In this document: one piece after another, positions 45,117-55,151 of the stretch
Position numbering within the stretch: position 1 is the stretch's first letter
Layout: every line of letters begins with the position of its first letter
Assembly: GCA_029258515.1 (NCBI GenBank)
Contig: JARHYK010000019.1
Coordinates: 1-64,000, forward strand
DNA from: Clostridia bacterium
Lineage (GTDB): Bacteria; Bacillota; Clostridia; TANB77; CAG-508
DNA: 64,000 nucleotides
Direction of reading: 5' to 3'
Translations under genes and position numbers: made by a program
The notes under the pieces: model-generated
Told to the model about the DNA's origin: nothing
Database searches by the model: none
Seen by the model: the letters and a program-made list of their open reading frames with translations, nothing else

Positions 45117-46190
45117 ATGGTAAGTAATCCAATGCAAAGAAAAGCAAGAAATTCATTTTTATTAGGAATGTTATTAATGTTGATAATAACAGGCCTTATT
45201 ATAGCAATACTATTTATGCAAATTAAAAATTATAGAGATAAAGAAGCAAAAGAAACAGCAGCTAAAGTAAACATTGCAGTATTAAAACAAGATATAAAAT
45301 CAGGACAAATTATAACAGAAGATATGTTAGAAAATAAACAAGTAAATAAAAACATGATACCAAATAATGCTATTGGAGATGTAGCAACATTAACAAATTA
45401 CTTTTTAGAGGATAAAGAAGGAAATGAAATAAAAACAAAATATGAAAAAAACGAACCTATTTTATATATAACAAAACAAGATAAAAATTATATATTAAAT
45501 AAAGAAGAAACAGGAAATTATTATATAGAACAAAATGGAGAAAAAAAATATATAGAGTTAAATACAATACCAATGGTTGCAAAAGTATCAATGAATAAAA
45601 ATACAGTATTAACAAGAGAACTTGTAACAAAAGGAAACGATACAATGGCAGATGACATAAGAAAACAAGAATATAATGTAATAGTATTGCCAACTCAAAT
45701 AAAAACAGGAGATTATGTAGATATCAGACTTAGTCTTCCATCAGAACAAGATTATATAGTAGTTTCAAAAAAAGAAGTAGAAATACCAACAATAGATGGT
45801 GTAGACTCTAAAGACACAATGTGGTTAAAACTATCAGAAGCAGAAACATTAGCAATGAATAGCGCTATAATAGAAGCTTTTAAAATAGAAGGCGCAAAAT
45901 TATATGCAACAACATATACAGAACCAGGAATTCAAAAAGAAGCGATACCAACATTCCCAATTAGCAAAGAATCTTTGCAGCTACTAGAAAATAATCCAAA
46001 TGTTATTACAGATATAAAAAATAAATTACATGCAAGATATAATGTAGAACAAAGAAATGCAATAAATGGTGAATTACAAAATAATTTAGAAAAATCAGCA
46101 GAAAATGTAAAAAACAAAATGCAAGAAAGTATAACAAAAACACAAGATGAAAGAAAACAATATCTAAATGGAATGTCAAGCGAAAATTAA
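45117..46190 (+). CDS. CpaB/SAF-domain pilus assembly protein
   Basis: 357 residues. One N-terminal membrane helix (about 14-35), then a SAF domain: 'VNIAVLKQDIKSGQIITEDMLENKQVNK', 'NEPILYITKQ', 'VTKGNDTMADDIRKQEYNVIVLPTQIKTGDYVDIRL' in pieces. CpaB/FlgA-like SAF proteins stabilise the outer part of Tad pilus machines. The C-terminus is helical and charged. First gene of the locus; GGAGG upstream. Confidence 0.8.
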   Translation: MVSNPMQRKARNSFLLGMLLMLIITGLIIAILFMQIKNYRDKEAKETAAKVNIAVLKQDIKSGQIITEDMLENKQVNKNMIPNNAIGDVATLTNYFLEDKEGNEIKTKYEKNEPILYITKQDKNYILNKEETGNYYIEQNGEKKYIELNTIPMVAKVSMNKNTVLTRELVTKGNDTMADDIRKQEYNVIVLPTQIKTGDYVDIRLSLPSEQDYIVVSKKEVEIPTIDGVDSKDTMWLKLSEAETLAMNSAIIEAFKIEGAKLYATTYTEPGIQKEAIPTFPISKESLQLLENNPNVITDIKNKLHARYNVEQRNAINGELQNNLEKSAENVKNKMQESITKTQDERKQYLNGMSSEN

Positions 46191-46214
46191 AAAACATAAG
46201 AAAGAAGGAAAAAT

Positions 46215-46907
46215 ATGGATATAGTAGGATTTATAGGAGTTTATGATAAAATAGATTTAATGTTAAACGTATCTAAAATACTAACTTTTTTAGATAAAAA
46301 AGTACTAATAATAGATGCAACAATTAATCAAAAAGCAAAATATATAGTGCCATATATAAGTCCTACAGCAAAATATATAACAACTTTTGAAGATATAGAT
46401 GTTGCAATAGGATTTGAAAATATACAAGAAATAAAAGAATATATTGGAGAAAATGATAAATTACCATATGATATAGTACTAATTGATATAGATACAAGCA
46501 AGGCTTTAGAAAAATTTGAAATAAAGAAGGCAAAAAAGAATTTCTTTGTAACAGCATTTGATACATACTCTATAAAAAAAGGAATACAAATATTTTCTGA
46601 AATTGAAGAGCCAATAGAGCTAACTAAAATTTTATTTTCAAAAGATATGTTAAAAGAAGATGACGACTATTTGAATTTCACTTCTCTAGGATATAAAATT
46701 ATATGGAGCGAATACAGAATATATTTTCCACTAGAAAATGGGGATTTGAGTGTTATAATGGAAAATCAAAGGTTAGCTAAAATTAAATTTAAAAGGTTAA
46801 GTGCTCAATATAAAGAAGGGATGATTCAAATATCTCAAGAAATTGAAAAAGGTTATAAAGAAGGAACAATAAGAAAAACTATAAAAACTATAGAAAAAGG
46901 AGTATAA
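46215..46907 (+). CDS. CpaE/MinD-fold protein without P-loop
   Basis: 230 residues. The start 'MDIVGFIGVYDKIDLMLNVSKIL' and 'KKVLIIDATINQKAKYIVPY', 'YDIVLIDIDTSKALE' follow the MinD/ParA strand order, but the deviant Walker A (KGGxGKT) is replaced by 'GVYDKID', so it should not hydrolyse ATP. Probably a pseudo-ATPase localisation partner for the next gene's product, by analogy to TadZ. The gene stops 2 bases before the next ATG. Confidence 0.6.
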   Translation: MDIVGFIGVYDKIDLMLNVSKILTFLDKKVLIIDATINQKAKYIVPYISPTAKYITTFEDIDVAIGFENIQEIKEYIGENDKLPYDIVLIDIDTSKALEKFEIKKAKKNFFVTAFDTYSIKKGIQIFSEIEEPIELTKILFSKDMLKEDDDYLNFTSLGYKIIWSEYRIYFPLENGDLSVIMENQRLAKIKFKRLSAQYKEGMIQISQEIEKGYKEGTIRKTIKTIEKGV

Positions 46908-46909
46908 AA

Positions 46910-47779
46910 ATGTCTATTATTACTTTTTGGAATAATGAAAAAGAACAAACAGGAAAAACGATGTCATTAGTCGCGATAGCAACATATATGGCAATAGAAC
47001 ATAATGCAAGAACATTAATTATTCCTACAACGAACAAAAAAGATAAAATAAAAAGATGTTTTTTTGAAGAAGAAAAAAAGAAAAAAATAAGTCTTGGAAT
47101 ATTTGGACCAAATAAAAATTTTATAGATATAGAAACAGGGGTTAAAGGAATTGCTAAAATAATGCAAAGTAACAAAATGACATCTGATATAATTACTAAT
47201 TATACAAAAGTAGTATTTAAAGATAGATTAGAAATACTTGAAAATAACGAAGAAAAAGAAAATGCAACAAAATCAGAAAAAGAACAAAATAAAAAAATAG
47301 AAGCATTATATCCAGAACTTATAAAATTTGCTAATCAATATTATGATAGAATTTTAATAGATTTAGATTATAATGTAGATATTGAAACAAGAGAAAAAAT
47401 ATTAGAAATGTCAGATATAGTTATAATTAACTTAAGCCAAAGAATAACAAGCCTAGAAAGATTTTTAAAAGATAAAGATACAAATAAACTATTAACTTCG
47501 CCAAAAACACTTTTATTAATTGGAAGATATGATAAATTTTCAAAATACAATTCAAAAAACATATCTAGATATTTAGGAGAAAAAAATCAGATTTTAACAA
47601 TACCATATAATACATTATTCTTTGAAGCAGTAGAAGAAGCAGGGGTACCAGATCTGTTTTTAAACTATAGAAGAATAAGAAATACAAATGACAGAAATAA
47701 TATATTTATAACAGAAGTAAAAAGAGCAACCGAAAATATTCTTTATAGAATACAAGAGATACAAACAAATATCATATAG
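46910..47779 (+). CDS. CpaE/TadZ-like ATPase
   Basis: 289 residues. N-terminal 'ITFWNNEKEQTGKTMSLVAIATYMAI' keeps the GKT of a deviant P-loop ('NEKEQTGKT'); later 'YDRILIDLDYNVDIETREKILEMSDIVIINLSQRITSLERFL' matches the MinD-like Walker B region. TadZ proteins mark the pole or site for Tad machines. A charged insertion (about 45-145) replaces the compact MinD body. Confidence 0.7.
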   Translation: MSIITFWNNEKEQTGKTMSLVAIATYMAIEHNARTLIIPTTNKKDKIKRCFFEEEKKKKISLGIFGPNKNFIDIETGVKGIAKIMQSNKMTSDIITNYTKVVFKDRLEILENNEEKENATKSEKEQNKKIEALYPELIKFANQYYDRILIDLDYNVDIETREKILEMSDIVIINLSQRITSLERFLKDKDTNKLLTSPKTLLLIGRYDKFSKYNSKNISRYLGEKNQILTIPYNTLFFEAVEEAGVPDLFLNYRRIRNTNDRNNIFITEVKRATENILYRIQEIQTNII

Positions 47780-47794
47780 AAAGGAGCAAAATAA

Positions 47795-49730
47795 ATGACA
47801 ATTACAAACATATTATTATCAATAGCTATAGTCATAATTGCAGGAATGCTAATTTTCTATTATCTTAAGAAAAGAAAAGAAGTAGAAGTAGAGAAAACCG
47901 TAAATGTAGATGATAAAACATATACATTGGAAGTAATGAAAAATTTTGTTAAAAAAAGATTAGATGAAATAACAAAAGTTAATTTATATGATATTGGACT
48001 ATCAGAAGAAGAACTAAAAAGAAGAAAAAACAAGAAATATGAATTGAAAAAAGCTTTAAAGGGATGTACATATGGAGATGTAAACGATAAAAAATATGTT
48101 AAAGAATTAATATATGATTTATTAGCTACAGAATATGGAGTAAATGAAACTAATATATCAAAAGCAATACCATTTGATATACCATCATTGTTAACTCCAC
48201 AAGATAAATTTGACATTTTAATCCATATGTATAAAAAAGATTTTGGATATGAAGCATTAACAGAAATAATCAAAAAGTACAATTTGGCAGAATTAAAATA
48301 TGTAGAAGGAGAAGCAAAACCATCATATGTAATAACTTCACAAGAGATAGAAAATATTTTTGAAAAAGAAAACTTTCAATTGACATTTCAAGATAAATTA
48401 TCTATAGTATGTCAAAGAATATATCAACACTATAAAGGATTTAGTTCAATAGATGAAATAAGAGATATGAATATAGATGGAATATCTGGAGGTGTATCAG
48501 GATTACCAGAAAGTTTTTTAAGCCAATTGGCACAAACAGATAGCGGAGACTATATTTCTCAAGTATCAGAACATAAAGTACCAAGAGCCTGTGATAGTAT
48601 CTGGATATTTTTTCAAGGTAAATCAATTAGATTAGCATTTCTATCATTTGGAACAGAAGCAGAATTAAAAAGAGTATGCCAAAACATATATAAATACAAT
48701 AATCCAGGACAATTATCAGATACAAATGGATACAAAATAAACGAAATGAAAGATGGCTCACGTGTTGTTGTTGTAAGACCAAGCTTTTCAGAAACATGGG
48801 CATTTTTTGTAAGAAAATTCGACGTAAAACGTTCAACTTTGGAACAATGGTTTAAAGGAGAACCAGGATGCGATGAATCAATAGAACTATTAAAATATTT
48901 AGTAAAAGGAGCAAGAATTATATCAATTACTGGTGAACAAGGTTGTGGTAAAACAACAATGCTAATGGGAATGATAGAAAACATTTATGAAACAATGAAC
49001 ATCCGTGTTCAAGAAACTGCATTTGAACTTCACTTAAGAAAAATATATCCAACAAGAAATATTTTAACATTTAGAGAAACAGATACAATATCAGGACAAG
49101 AAGGGTTAGATGTTCAGAAAAAAACTGACGGATCTGTAAATATAATCCGGAGAAGTTGCAACAGACCCTGTAGCATCATGGATGATTCAAGCAGCGCAAG
49201 TAGCATCTAAGTTTACACTATTTACACACCATGCTAAAACATTTCCAAACTTAGTAACAGCACTAAGAAACTCAATGCTTAGAACAGGAGTTTTTAAAAA
49301 TGAAAAAACAGCAGAAGAACAAGTAGTACAAGTTTTAAATTTTGATATACACTTATCAAAAGACTTTAGAGGAAAAAGATTTGTAGAAAGAATTACAGAA
49401 TGTATACCAATAGAAAGTAAAAATGAATATACATATGATCATAGAAAAGAAAAAACATTAGAAGGAAAATTTGATAAATTTTTTGACAATGCTACACAAT
49501 TTTTCATAAAAACAACAGATAAAGAATTATATACATATAGAAACATATTAGAATATGTAGATGGAAAATATATAATAACAAATCCAATCTCAAAAGAAAA
49601 CTTAAAAGAGATGAGAAATAACATGGACGATAAAGATTTAGAAGAGTTTGATAAATTTGTAGAAAAACATTGGAGTAAAAAACAAAAAACAAAAACAACA
49701 AAAAGAGTCAAAAAAACTAAGGAAGAATAA
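47795..49730 (+). CDS. TadA/CpaF-like secretion ATPase, with +1 shift at CGG
   Basis: First frame 47795-49147 (451 codons): an N-terminal membrane helix (4-23, unusual for TadA), a charged linker, an N-domain (about 190-345) and the motor with Walker A 'GEQGCGKTT' (380-388) and the Asp/Glu-box region 'RETDTISGQEG'. Zero frame then meets CGG after 'GSVNII'. Skipping C49148 gives 'GEVATDPVASWMIQAAQ', the Walker-B-end Gly-Glu, then the His-box 'FTLFTHHAKTFPNLV' and the C-terminal domain. Joined length 644. Energises pilus assembly. Loss of this part would leave no catalytic Glu. Confidence 0.85.
49148..49150 (+). other. In-frame CGG, candidate +1 recoding site in the tadA-like gene
   Basis: Context ATC CGG AGA; reading ATC, skipping C, then GGA GAA GTT restores the conserved Gly-Glu of Walker B. 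The zero frame runs about 20 codons to TAA at 49208. Confidence 0.75.
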
Positions 49731-49749
49731 ATTTTGGAGGTGAGAAAAA

Positions 49750-51828
49750 GTGTCAAATCATACGATATATATTATAATGGGAATTGCAGGAGGAGCTTTT
49801 TTACTAATAATATTAGCTTATTATATTATTTCAAAAAAAATGGGAAAATCAGAATACAAAAAGATACAAAAATTACAACAAGGAACAAAGGCCGAAAGCT
49901 TTTCATTTGAAGTATTGTATCAAAAACTATATGTAACATATGTAAAAATACCATTTTTAAAAAGATATATATTAAAACTAAGAAGAAGATTAGAAATATT
50001 AAATATAGATGATGAATATGTAACAAGAAGAGATGCTTCTAAAATTATGACAAAGACACTTCTTATCTTAATTCCAATTATCATACTAACTATTATAATA
50101 ACACATGAAAATTATTTATTAATGATAATACTATTATTATTCGAACTATTTATGATAGATACAATAATTGATGGTTCGATAGATAAAAAAGATAACAATC
50201 TATTGAAGCAGCAAATAAATTTTTTCTCTGAGATAAGACATGCATATCATGAATACAATATGGTAGAAGAAGCAATTTATCAAGTATCACAAGATGATGA
50301 AATGGATATATCAAGACAAGGAGAAAAAATATATGAAATATTAATTTCAAGTGATCCAGAAACAGAATTAGAAAAATATTATGACATTGCTCCTAATAGT
50401 TACTTAAAAGAATTTGCAGGGCTTTCATATTTAACCAAAGAATTTGGAGATAGAAAAGTAGATGGTGCTTCACTATATTTAAAAAATGTTGACAATATAA
50501 CACAAGAAATGCAACTAGAAATATTAAAAAGAGATAAATTAAATTATGTATTTCAAAGTTTATCGATAATATCAATTGTACCAGTATTATTGCTAGAACC
50601 ACTAAAAAACTGGGCAATTACTAATTTTTCATTTGTACAAAATTGGTATTTAGGAAAACCAGGAATGATAGTACAAATATTATTATTAATATTAACATTC
50701 ATATCATACATATTAGTCAGAAAATTGAAAGACAATGGTTCAACAAATATGAATACAAAAAACACAGAAAATCCTTGGCAAAAAAAATTATATAACAATA
50801 AAATAATAAAAAAAATTGTGGATATTTTTATGCCCAAAAAAGGATCAAAAGAAGAACGAAAAATTAATAAACTATTAAAAGATTCAGCATCACCATTAAA
50901 AATAGAATGGTTATTTATAAATAGAATAGTAACATTTATTGCAGTTTTTTTAGCATCATTACTAATATTTATACAACTACATAATATAGCGATAAACTAT
51001 GTGTATACAGAACCTACAACTGACTATAATTTGATTTCAGGGCTAAATGAACATCAAAAGAAAAAAGCTATGGAAATCACAAAAGAAGATAATGTATTTT
51101 TAGATAAATTTAAAGGGAAAATAAAAACAACTGAAAAAGAAATAAGAAAAGAAATAGATAAATCAAAATTCTACGTAGAAGCTAATGATGAAGAAAAAGA
51201 AATAGCAACAAAAAGAATATATGCCAAGTTAAAAATAGTAAATAGTGAATATATAAAATGGTTTGAAATATTATTAGCATTTGTATTTGCAATTATAGGG
51301 TATATGGCACCATTATGGTTACTATATTTTCAATTAAAAATGAGACAACTTGAAATGGAAGATGAAGTAATGCAATTCCAAACAATCATATTAATGTTAA
51401 TGAGAATAGAAAGAGTGAATGTAGAAATCATACTTGAATGGCTAGAAAGATATTCAAATATATTCTATGAACCAATAGCTAAATGCGTAAATAACTATGA
51501 ATCAGGGGCATGGGAATCATTAGAAGAATTTAAAAATGATATATCATATGAACCACTAATAAGAATTGTGGAAAGTCTGCAAGCAGCAGTTGAAAAAATA
51601 CCAATCAAAGATGCATTTGATGAATTAGATTCAGAAAGAGATTATTATAGAGAAAAAAGAAAAGAATCAAATGAAAGACTAATAAAGAAAAAGGGAATGA
51701 TTGGAAAAGGAATAGGATTTGCACCAATGATTTGTTTATTTGTTGGATACTTAATTGTTCCACTTGTATTTATAGGACTATCAGCAATGTCTCAATCATT
51801 TGCTTCAATGTCATCAGGCAAATTCTAA
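49750..51828 (+). CDS. TadB/TadC-like (T2SSF) inner-membrane platform protein
   Basis: 692 residues, GTG start with TGGAGGTGAG upstream. Membrane helices at about 8-28, 98-115, 120-140, 270-290, 305-327, 405-425, 515-545 and 655-682, with two soluble T2SSF-like helical stretches (about 145-260 and 550-650, the latter 'MQFQTIILMLMRIERVNVEIILEWLE'). In effect it holds two TadB/TadC-like halves in one chain, the membrane platform on which the TadA-like ATPase acts. Confidence 0.75.
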   Translation: MSNHTIYIIMGIAGGAFLLIILAYYIISKKMGKSEYKKIQKLQQGTKAESFSFEVLYQKLYVTYVKIPFLKRYILKLRRRLEILNIDDEYVTRRDASKIMTKTLLILIPIIILTIIITHENYLLMIILLLFELFMIDTIIDGSIDKKDNNLLKQQINFFSEIRHAYHEYNMVEEAIYQVSQDDEMDISRQGEKIYEILISSDPETELEKYYDIAPNSYLKEFAGLSYLTKEFGDRKVDGASLYLKNVDNITQEMQLEILKRDKLNYVFQSLSIISIVPVLLLEPLKNWAITNFSFVQNWYLGKPGMIVQILLLILTFISYILVRKLKDNGSTNMNTKNTENPWQKKLYNNKIIKKIVDIFMPKKGSKEERKINKLLKDSASPLKIEWLFINRIVTFIAVFLASLLIFIQLHNIAINYVYTEPTTDYNLISGLNEHQKKKAMEITKEDNVFLDKFKGKIKTTEKEIRKEIDKSKFYVEANDEEKEIATKRIYAKLKIVNSEYIKWFEILLAFVFAIIGYMAPLWLLYFQLKMRQLEMEDEVMQFQTIILMLMRIERVNVEIILEWLERYSNIFYEPIAKCVNNYESGAWESLEEFKNDISYEPLIRIVESLQAAVEKIPIKDAFDELDSERDYYREKRKESNERLIKKKGMIGKGIGFAPMICLFVGYLIVPLVFIGLSAMSQSFASMSSGKF

Positions 51829-51842
51829 AAGGAGGAAAACAA

Positions 51843-52541
51843 ATGGAAAATGCATCAAAAGCATTAGTTATTGCAGGAACCATTTTGATATCAATACTTG
51901 TAATATCAGTAGCAGTACTATCCTTCAATAAAATGTCGGATTATCAAAAAAGTAAATCTGACTTAATAAAAGATAATCAAATATCAAAATTCAATGAAGG
52001 ATTTACTCAGTATATTCGAAATGATACTCTAGGGATAGATATAATAACATTAGCAAACAAGGTAATTGATTATAATAATAAGAAAATAGACTATGGAGTC
52101 ATAGATTATAATCAAACAATAACATTAGAAATAGATATGAAAAAATATAATCCCACATATGGGAATTCACTTTTTCAGAAAAAAAATTATATAATTCAAA
52201 AATCAACTGATGAATTTTTTAAGAATATTATAAACAAATATACAACACTTGAAAGTAAGTATACATTAAAAGTAATGAGTGCACTATCATCAAATATAGA
52301 AACATTAAAAAAATTTTATGGAGAGGGAAATGAATTCGATGGCAAAACTATAGAAGAGGTAGTAGGAAATAAAAAATTAAATAATAGCGAATTAGAGAAT
52401 GAATTTAAAAACAAAAACTTTAAAACACTTGAACTATATAGCGAATATTCTGAATTTAAAGGCGCAAAATTTAAAGGATTAGAACCAGAATATAAAAATG
52501 GGCAAATAACCAAATTGTCATTTCAATACATGGGAAAATAA
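51843..52541 (+). CDS. Pilin-like protein 1 (MENA-type N-terminus)
   Basis: 232 residues: 'MENASKALVIAGTILISILVISVAVLSF' in pieces forms a single N-terminal helix with no leader peptide; a polar globular body follows. Same start as the proteins at 52552, 53519 and 53932. GGAGG precedes the ATG. Likely a structural or minor pilin of the Tad-like machine. Confidence 0.7.
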   Translation: MENASKALVIAGTILISILVISVAVLSFNKMSDYQKSKSDLIKDNQISKFNEGFTQYIRNDTLGIDIITLANKVIDYNNKKIDYGVIDYNQTITLEIDMKKYNPTYGNSLFQKKNYIIQKSTDEFFKNIINKYTTLESKYTLKVMSALSSNIETLKKFYGEGNEFDGKTIEEVVGNKKLNNSELENEFKNKNFKTLELYSEYSEFKGAKFKGLEPEYKNGQITKLSFQYMGK

Positions 52542-52551
52542 GAGGTGAAAT

Positions 52552-52980
52552 ATGGAAAACGCAACAAAAGCATTGTTGATGGCAGGAGGAGTATTAATTG
52601 GAATATTAGTTTTGTCACTAGCAGTATATCTATATGCTTCTTTTAGCCACACGTATGAACAAGTAAATGAAAGAAATTTAAGCAAAAAAGTAATTAATTT
52701 TAATACACAATTTACTAAATACATAAATAGAGAAGACTTAACTATATATGATATAATAACAGTTGTGGGTTATGGAAAAGAAAATAATGTAAAGGTAAAA
52801 CTAAACTCAACAATATTAAATAACTTAAGCAAAAAAGAATTAGACAATTTAGTAAAAAATGATATAGGTACAATACAAAACAAAGAAGATAAGTTACCAA
52901 CATATAAATGTTTAGAAAGTAATATTAAATATGAAGGAGAAAATGGAAGAGTAAGCACAATTGCTTTTACAAAAAAATAG
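52552..52980 (+). CDS. Pilin-like protein 2 (MENA-type N-terminus)
   Basis: 142 residues: 'MENATKALLMAGGVLIGILV' start, helix to about residue 30, then 'FNTQFTKYINREDLTIYDIITVVGY', which parallels 'FNEGFTQYIRNDTLGIDIITLAN' of pilin-like 1. The two are paralogues. Starts 10 bases after the previous stop with GAGGTG. Confidence 0.7.
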   Translation: MENATKALLMAGGVLIGILVLSLAVYLYASFSHTYEQVNERNLSKKVINFNTQFTKYINREDLTIYDIITVVGYGKENNVKVKLNSTILNNLSKKELDNLVKNDIGTIQNKEDKLPTYKCLESNIKYEGENGRVSTIAFTKK

Positions 52981-53033
52981 CCAAATTCTATTGAATTATT
53001 AAAAATGAAATGATATAATATATGAGGAGTAAT

Positions 53034-53468
53034 ATGAAAAAGACAATTACATCAATTATTATTATAACACTAATAGCTTTATCATTAATTGGATATATTT
53101 TTTATAGAACAAAAATTAATAATGACAAAATAAATAAGCACAATTCAATGTTCGAAAAATATTTGGAACAAGAAATATATGGAGCTGATATATCAACAAT
53201 TATAAATAAAGCGGTAGATTTAAATGAAAAAAATCAAGTCGAAAAAGGCAAAGATGGCAAATACATAGACAATAATATAAATTCAATTAAAATAAATCTA
53301 AAAATGAAAGATAATGATAATATATATGCAATGGAAACAATTTATAGTAATAAAATTACAGAATTCATGAAATTTTATGGACAAATTAAATTTAAATGTA
53401 CTAATGTTGAATATCATAAAAATACCAATATGATAAAATCAATGATATTTGAACAAATATCAAAATAA
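53034..53468 (+). CDS. Pilin-like protein 3 (divergent N-terminus)
   Basis: 144 residues. N-terminal 'MKKTITSIIIITLIALSLIGYIFY' anchor lacks the MENA start, but the body 'HNSMFEKYLEQEIYGADISTIINKAVDLN' aligns with the 'FxxYIxxxxLxxxDIITxANKVIDYN' block of pilin-like 1. ATG 53034 has GAGGAG upstream. A TATAATATATG sequence precedes it, so an internal promoter is possible. Confidence 0.65.
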   Translation: MKKTITSIIIITLIALSLIGYIFYRTKINNDKINKHNSMFEKYLEQEIYGADISTIINKAVDLNEKNQVEKGKDGKYIDNNINSIKINLKMKDNDNIYAMETIYSNKITEFMKFYGQIKFKCTNVEYHKNTNMIKSMIFEQISK

Positions 53469-53518
53469 AAATAGTTATTAGAATTTTAAATATAAATAAA
53501 ACGAAGGAGGAATTTAAG

Positions 53519-53914
53519 ATGGAAAATGCATCAAAAGCATTAATAATTGCAGGAGCAATATTGTTAGCAATATTATTAATATCTTTAGGAATAATGATAT
53601 TTAATCAAGCACAAGATACTGTAACAAACAGTGGGATGAAGGAGGCTGAAGTAACAGCGTTCAATGGTAAATTTTTAAAATATGAAGGAAAACAAAAAGG
53701 AACAATGGTTAAATCATTAGTTCAAGAAGTACTTGCTAATAATGCAGGAGAAAACAATGCAGAAAGACAAGTTACAATAACATCAACAGTAGTTGTTAAA
53801 TCAAGTTCAGGTGATAAAAATTATAAAACAGATGCTGTAAAAAATAATACAACATATACAATATCACTAGATTATGATAGAAATGGATTAGTAAATAATA
53901 TTAATATTAAATAA
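53519..53914 (+). CDS. Pilin-like protein 4 (MENA-type N-terminus)
   Basis: 131 residues: 'MENASKALIIAGAILLAILL' start identical in pattern to pilin-like 1, then 'VTAFNGKFLKYEGKQKGTMVKSLVQEVLANNA', and a beta-rich C-terminus ending in 'ISLDYDRNGLVNNINIK'. Small size and a strong AAGGAGG site suggest this could be the major pilin subunit (inference). Confidence 0.7.
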   Translation: MENASKALIIAGAILLAILLISLGIMIFNQAQDTVTNSGMKEAEVTAFNGKFLKYEGKQKGTMVKSLVQEVLANNAGENNAERQVTITSTVVVKSSSGDKNYKTDAVKNNTTYTISLDYDRNGLVNNINIK

Positions 53915-53931
53915 AAAAAAGGAGTGATACA

Positions 53932-54540
53932 ATGGAAAATGCAGTTGATGCTTTGAAAATTGCAGCATCAGTATTATTATTTACAATAGCACTTTCTGTT
54001 GCTATTACTTCTTTTGGACAAGTAAGACATACAGCAGATACTGTATTGGAAATTCAAGATAGAGAAACAGAATATATAGACGGGAATTTTTATTATGAAT
54101 CTAATAATGAACTTGCAAGAACAGTAAGTCTAGAAACTGTTATACCAACTATATATAGAGTTTATTATGAAAATTATAGAATTGTTTTTAACTTCAAAAA
54201 TGGAGATACAGACCCGTTATATACTAATATAAGTAACGATATAAAAGAAAAACGCTATTCATTAGATTTAGACTATGAAACTAAAATTGCACATAGTAAC
54301 AGTAAACAAAAAGTAGATTTGTTGTTAAATGCTTTAGTATATGGAAAGACTAATATGGAATATGATAAATTATATAGAACAAAAATAAAATTACCTTCTA
54401 AATCTTTAATAGAAAGATTAAATAATTGTGAAATTAAAGAGAAATTAGGAGTATATTATCCAAATGATAATCCTAACACACCAGAAGCAAATAAAATAGA
54501 AAAAAGAATTATAACATATGAAATAACTAATAAAAAATAA
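53932..54540 (+). CDS. Pilin-like protein 5 (MENA-type N-terminus)
   Basis: 202 residues: 'MENAVDALKIAASVLLFTIALSVAITSFGQ' in pieces, one helix, then a globular body containing 'YIDGNFYYESNNELARTVSLETVIPTIYRVYYENYRIVFNF' in pieces. The block 'RTVSLETVIPTIYR' takes the position of the FxxYI block in its paralogues. Confidence 0.65.
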   Translation: MENAVDALKIAASVLLFTIALSVAITSFGQVRHTADTVLEIQDRETEYIDGNFYYESNNELARTVSLETVIPTIYRVYYENYRIVFNFKNGDTDPLYTNISNDIKEKRYSLDLDYETKIAHSNSKQKVDLLLNALVYGKTNMEYDKLYRTKIKLPSKSLIERLNNCEIKEKLGVYYPNDNPNTPEANKIEKRIITYEITNKK

Positions 54541-54560
54541 AAGAAAGGAAGGAATTAAAA

Positions 54561-55076
54561 ATGGGAGATACATTTATGACAATAATAGTTATAGGAATAA
54601 CAGTTGTATTGATGTTTGTAATTCCACTAATGACAATGGCTGATAGAGCAGATGATGTGGCTCAATTAACAGTATCAGCTGAAACGGCAGATTTTGTAGA
54701 TACTATTAGAACTACTGGAAAAATTACAGCAGAAGAATATAATAAGTTTTTACAGACAATTACTGCTTCTACAGGAAACACATATGATGTACAATTTGAA
54801 GTGAAAGTACTAGACGAAAATCAAGGTAAAAAATCAGTTCAAGTTAATAGAGATAAAATAGGAGAAAACTATTACTATGGTGTATTTGATTCACAAGTAA
54901 AAGAAAAAGTAGAAAAAAATGAAGAATATAAACTTAAAGAAGGAGACATAGTAAAAGTTTGGGTTGTAATAACATCACCAACATTTGCACAACAACTAAA
55001 AAATTCATTATATTCTATTATTGGAAATGATACATATTTAGTAGTTGGACAAGCTACTGGAACAGTTACAAAATAA
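54561..55076 (+). CDS. TadE-like/pilin-like protein 6
   Basis: 171 residues, N-terminal helix 'FMTIIVIGITVVLMFVIPLMTMADRADD', then a body starting 'QLTVSAETADFVDTIRTTGKITAEEYNKFLQTI' in pieces. This layout (long N-helix, 'DFVDTIRTTGKIT') recalls the pseudopilin-type proteins found with TadE in Firmicutes. AAAGGAAGG precedes the ATG. Confidence 0.65.
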   Translation: MGDTFMTIIVIGITVVLMFVIPLMTMADRADDVAQLTVSAETADFVDTIRTTGKITAEEYNKFLQTITASTGNTYDVQFEVKVLDENQGKKSVQVNRDKIGENYYYGVFDSQVKEKVEKNEEYKLKEGDIVKVWVVITSPTFAQQLKNSLYSIIGNDTYLVVGQATGTVTK

Positions 55077-55091
55077 ATAAATAAAGATAAG

Positions 55092-55125
55092 ATAGCTTGT
55101 AATTATATTTTTAATTACAAGCTAT
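55092..55125 (+). other. Intercistronic hairpin in the Tad-like operon
   Basis: ATAGCTTGTAATTA pairs with TAATTACAAGCTAT (14 bp), no strong T tract. Could attenuate expression of the last large gene or protect the pilin mRNA. Confidence 0.55.
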
Positions 55126-55151
55126 AAAAATATAAAAAAGGAAATAAAAAT

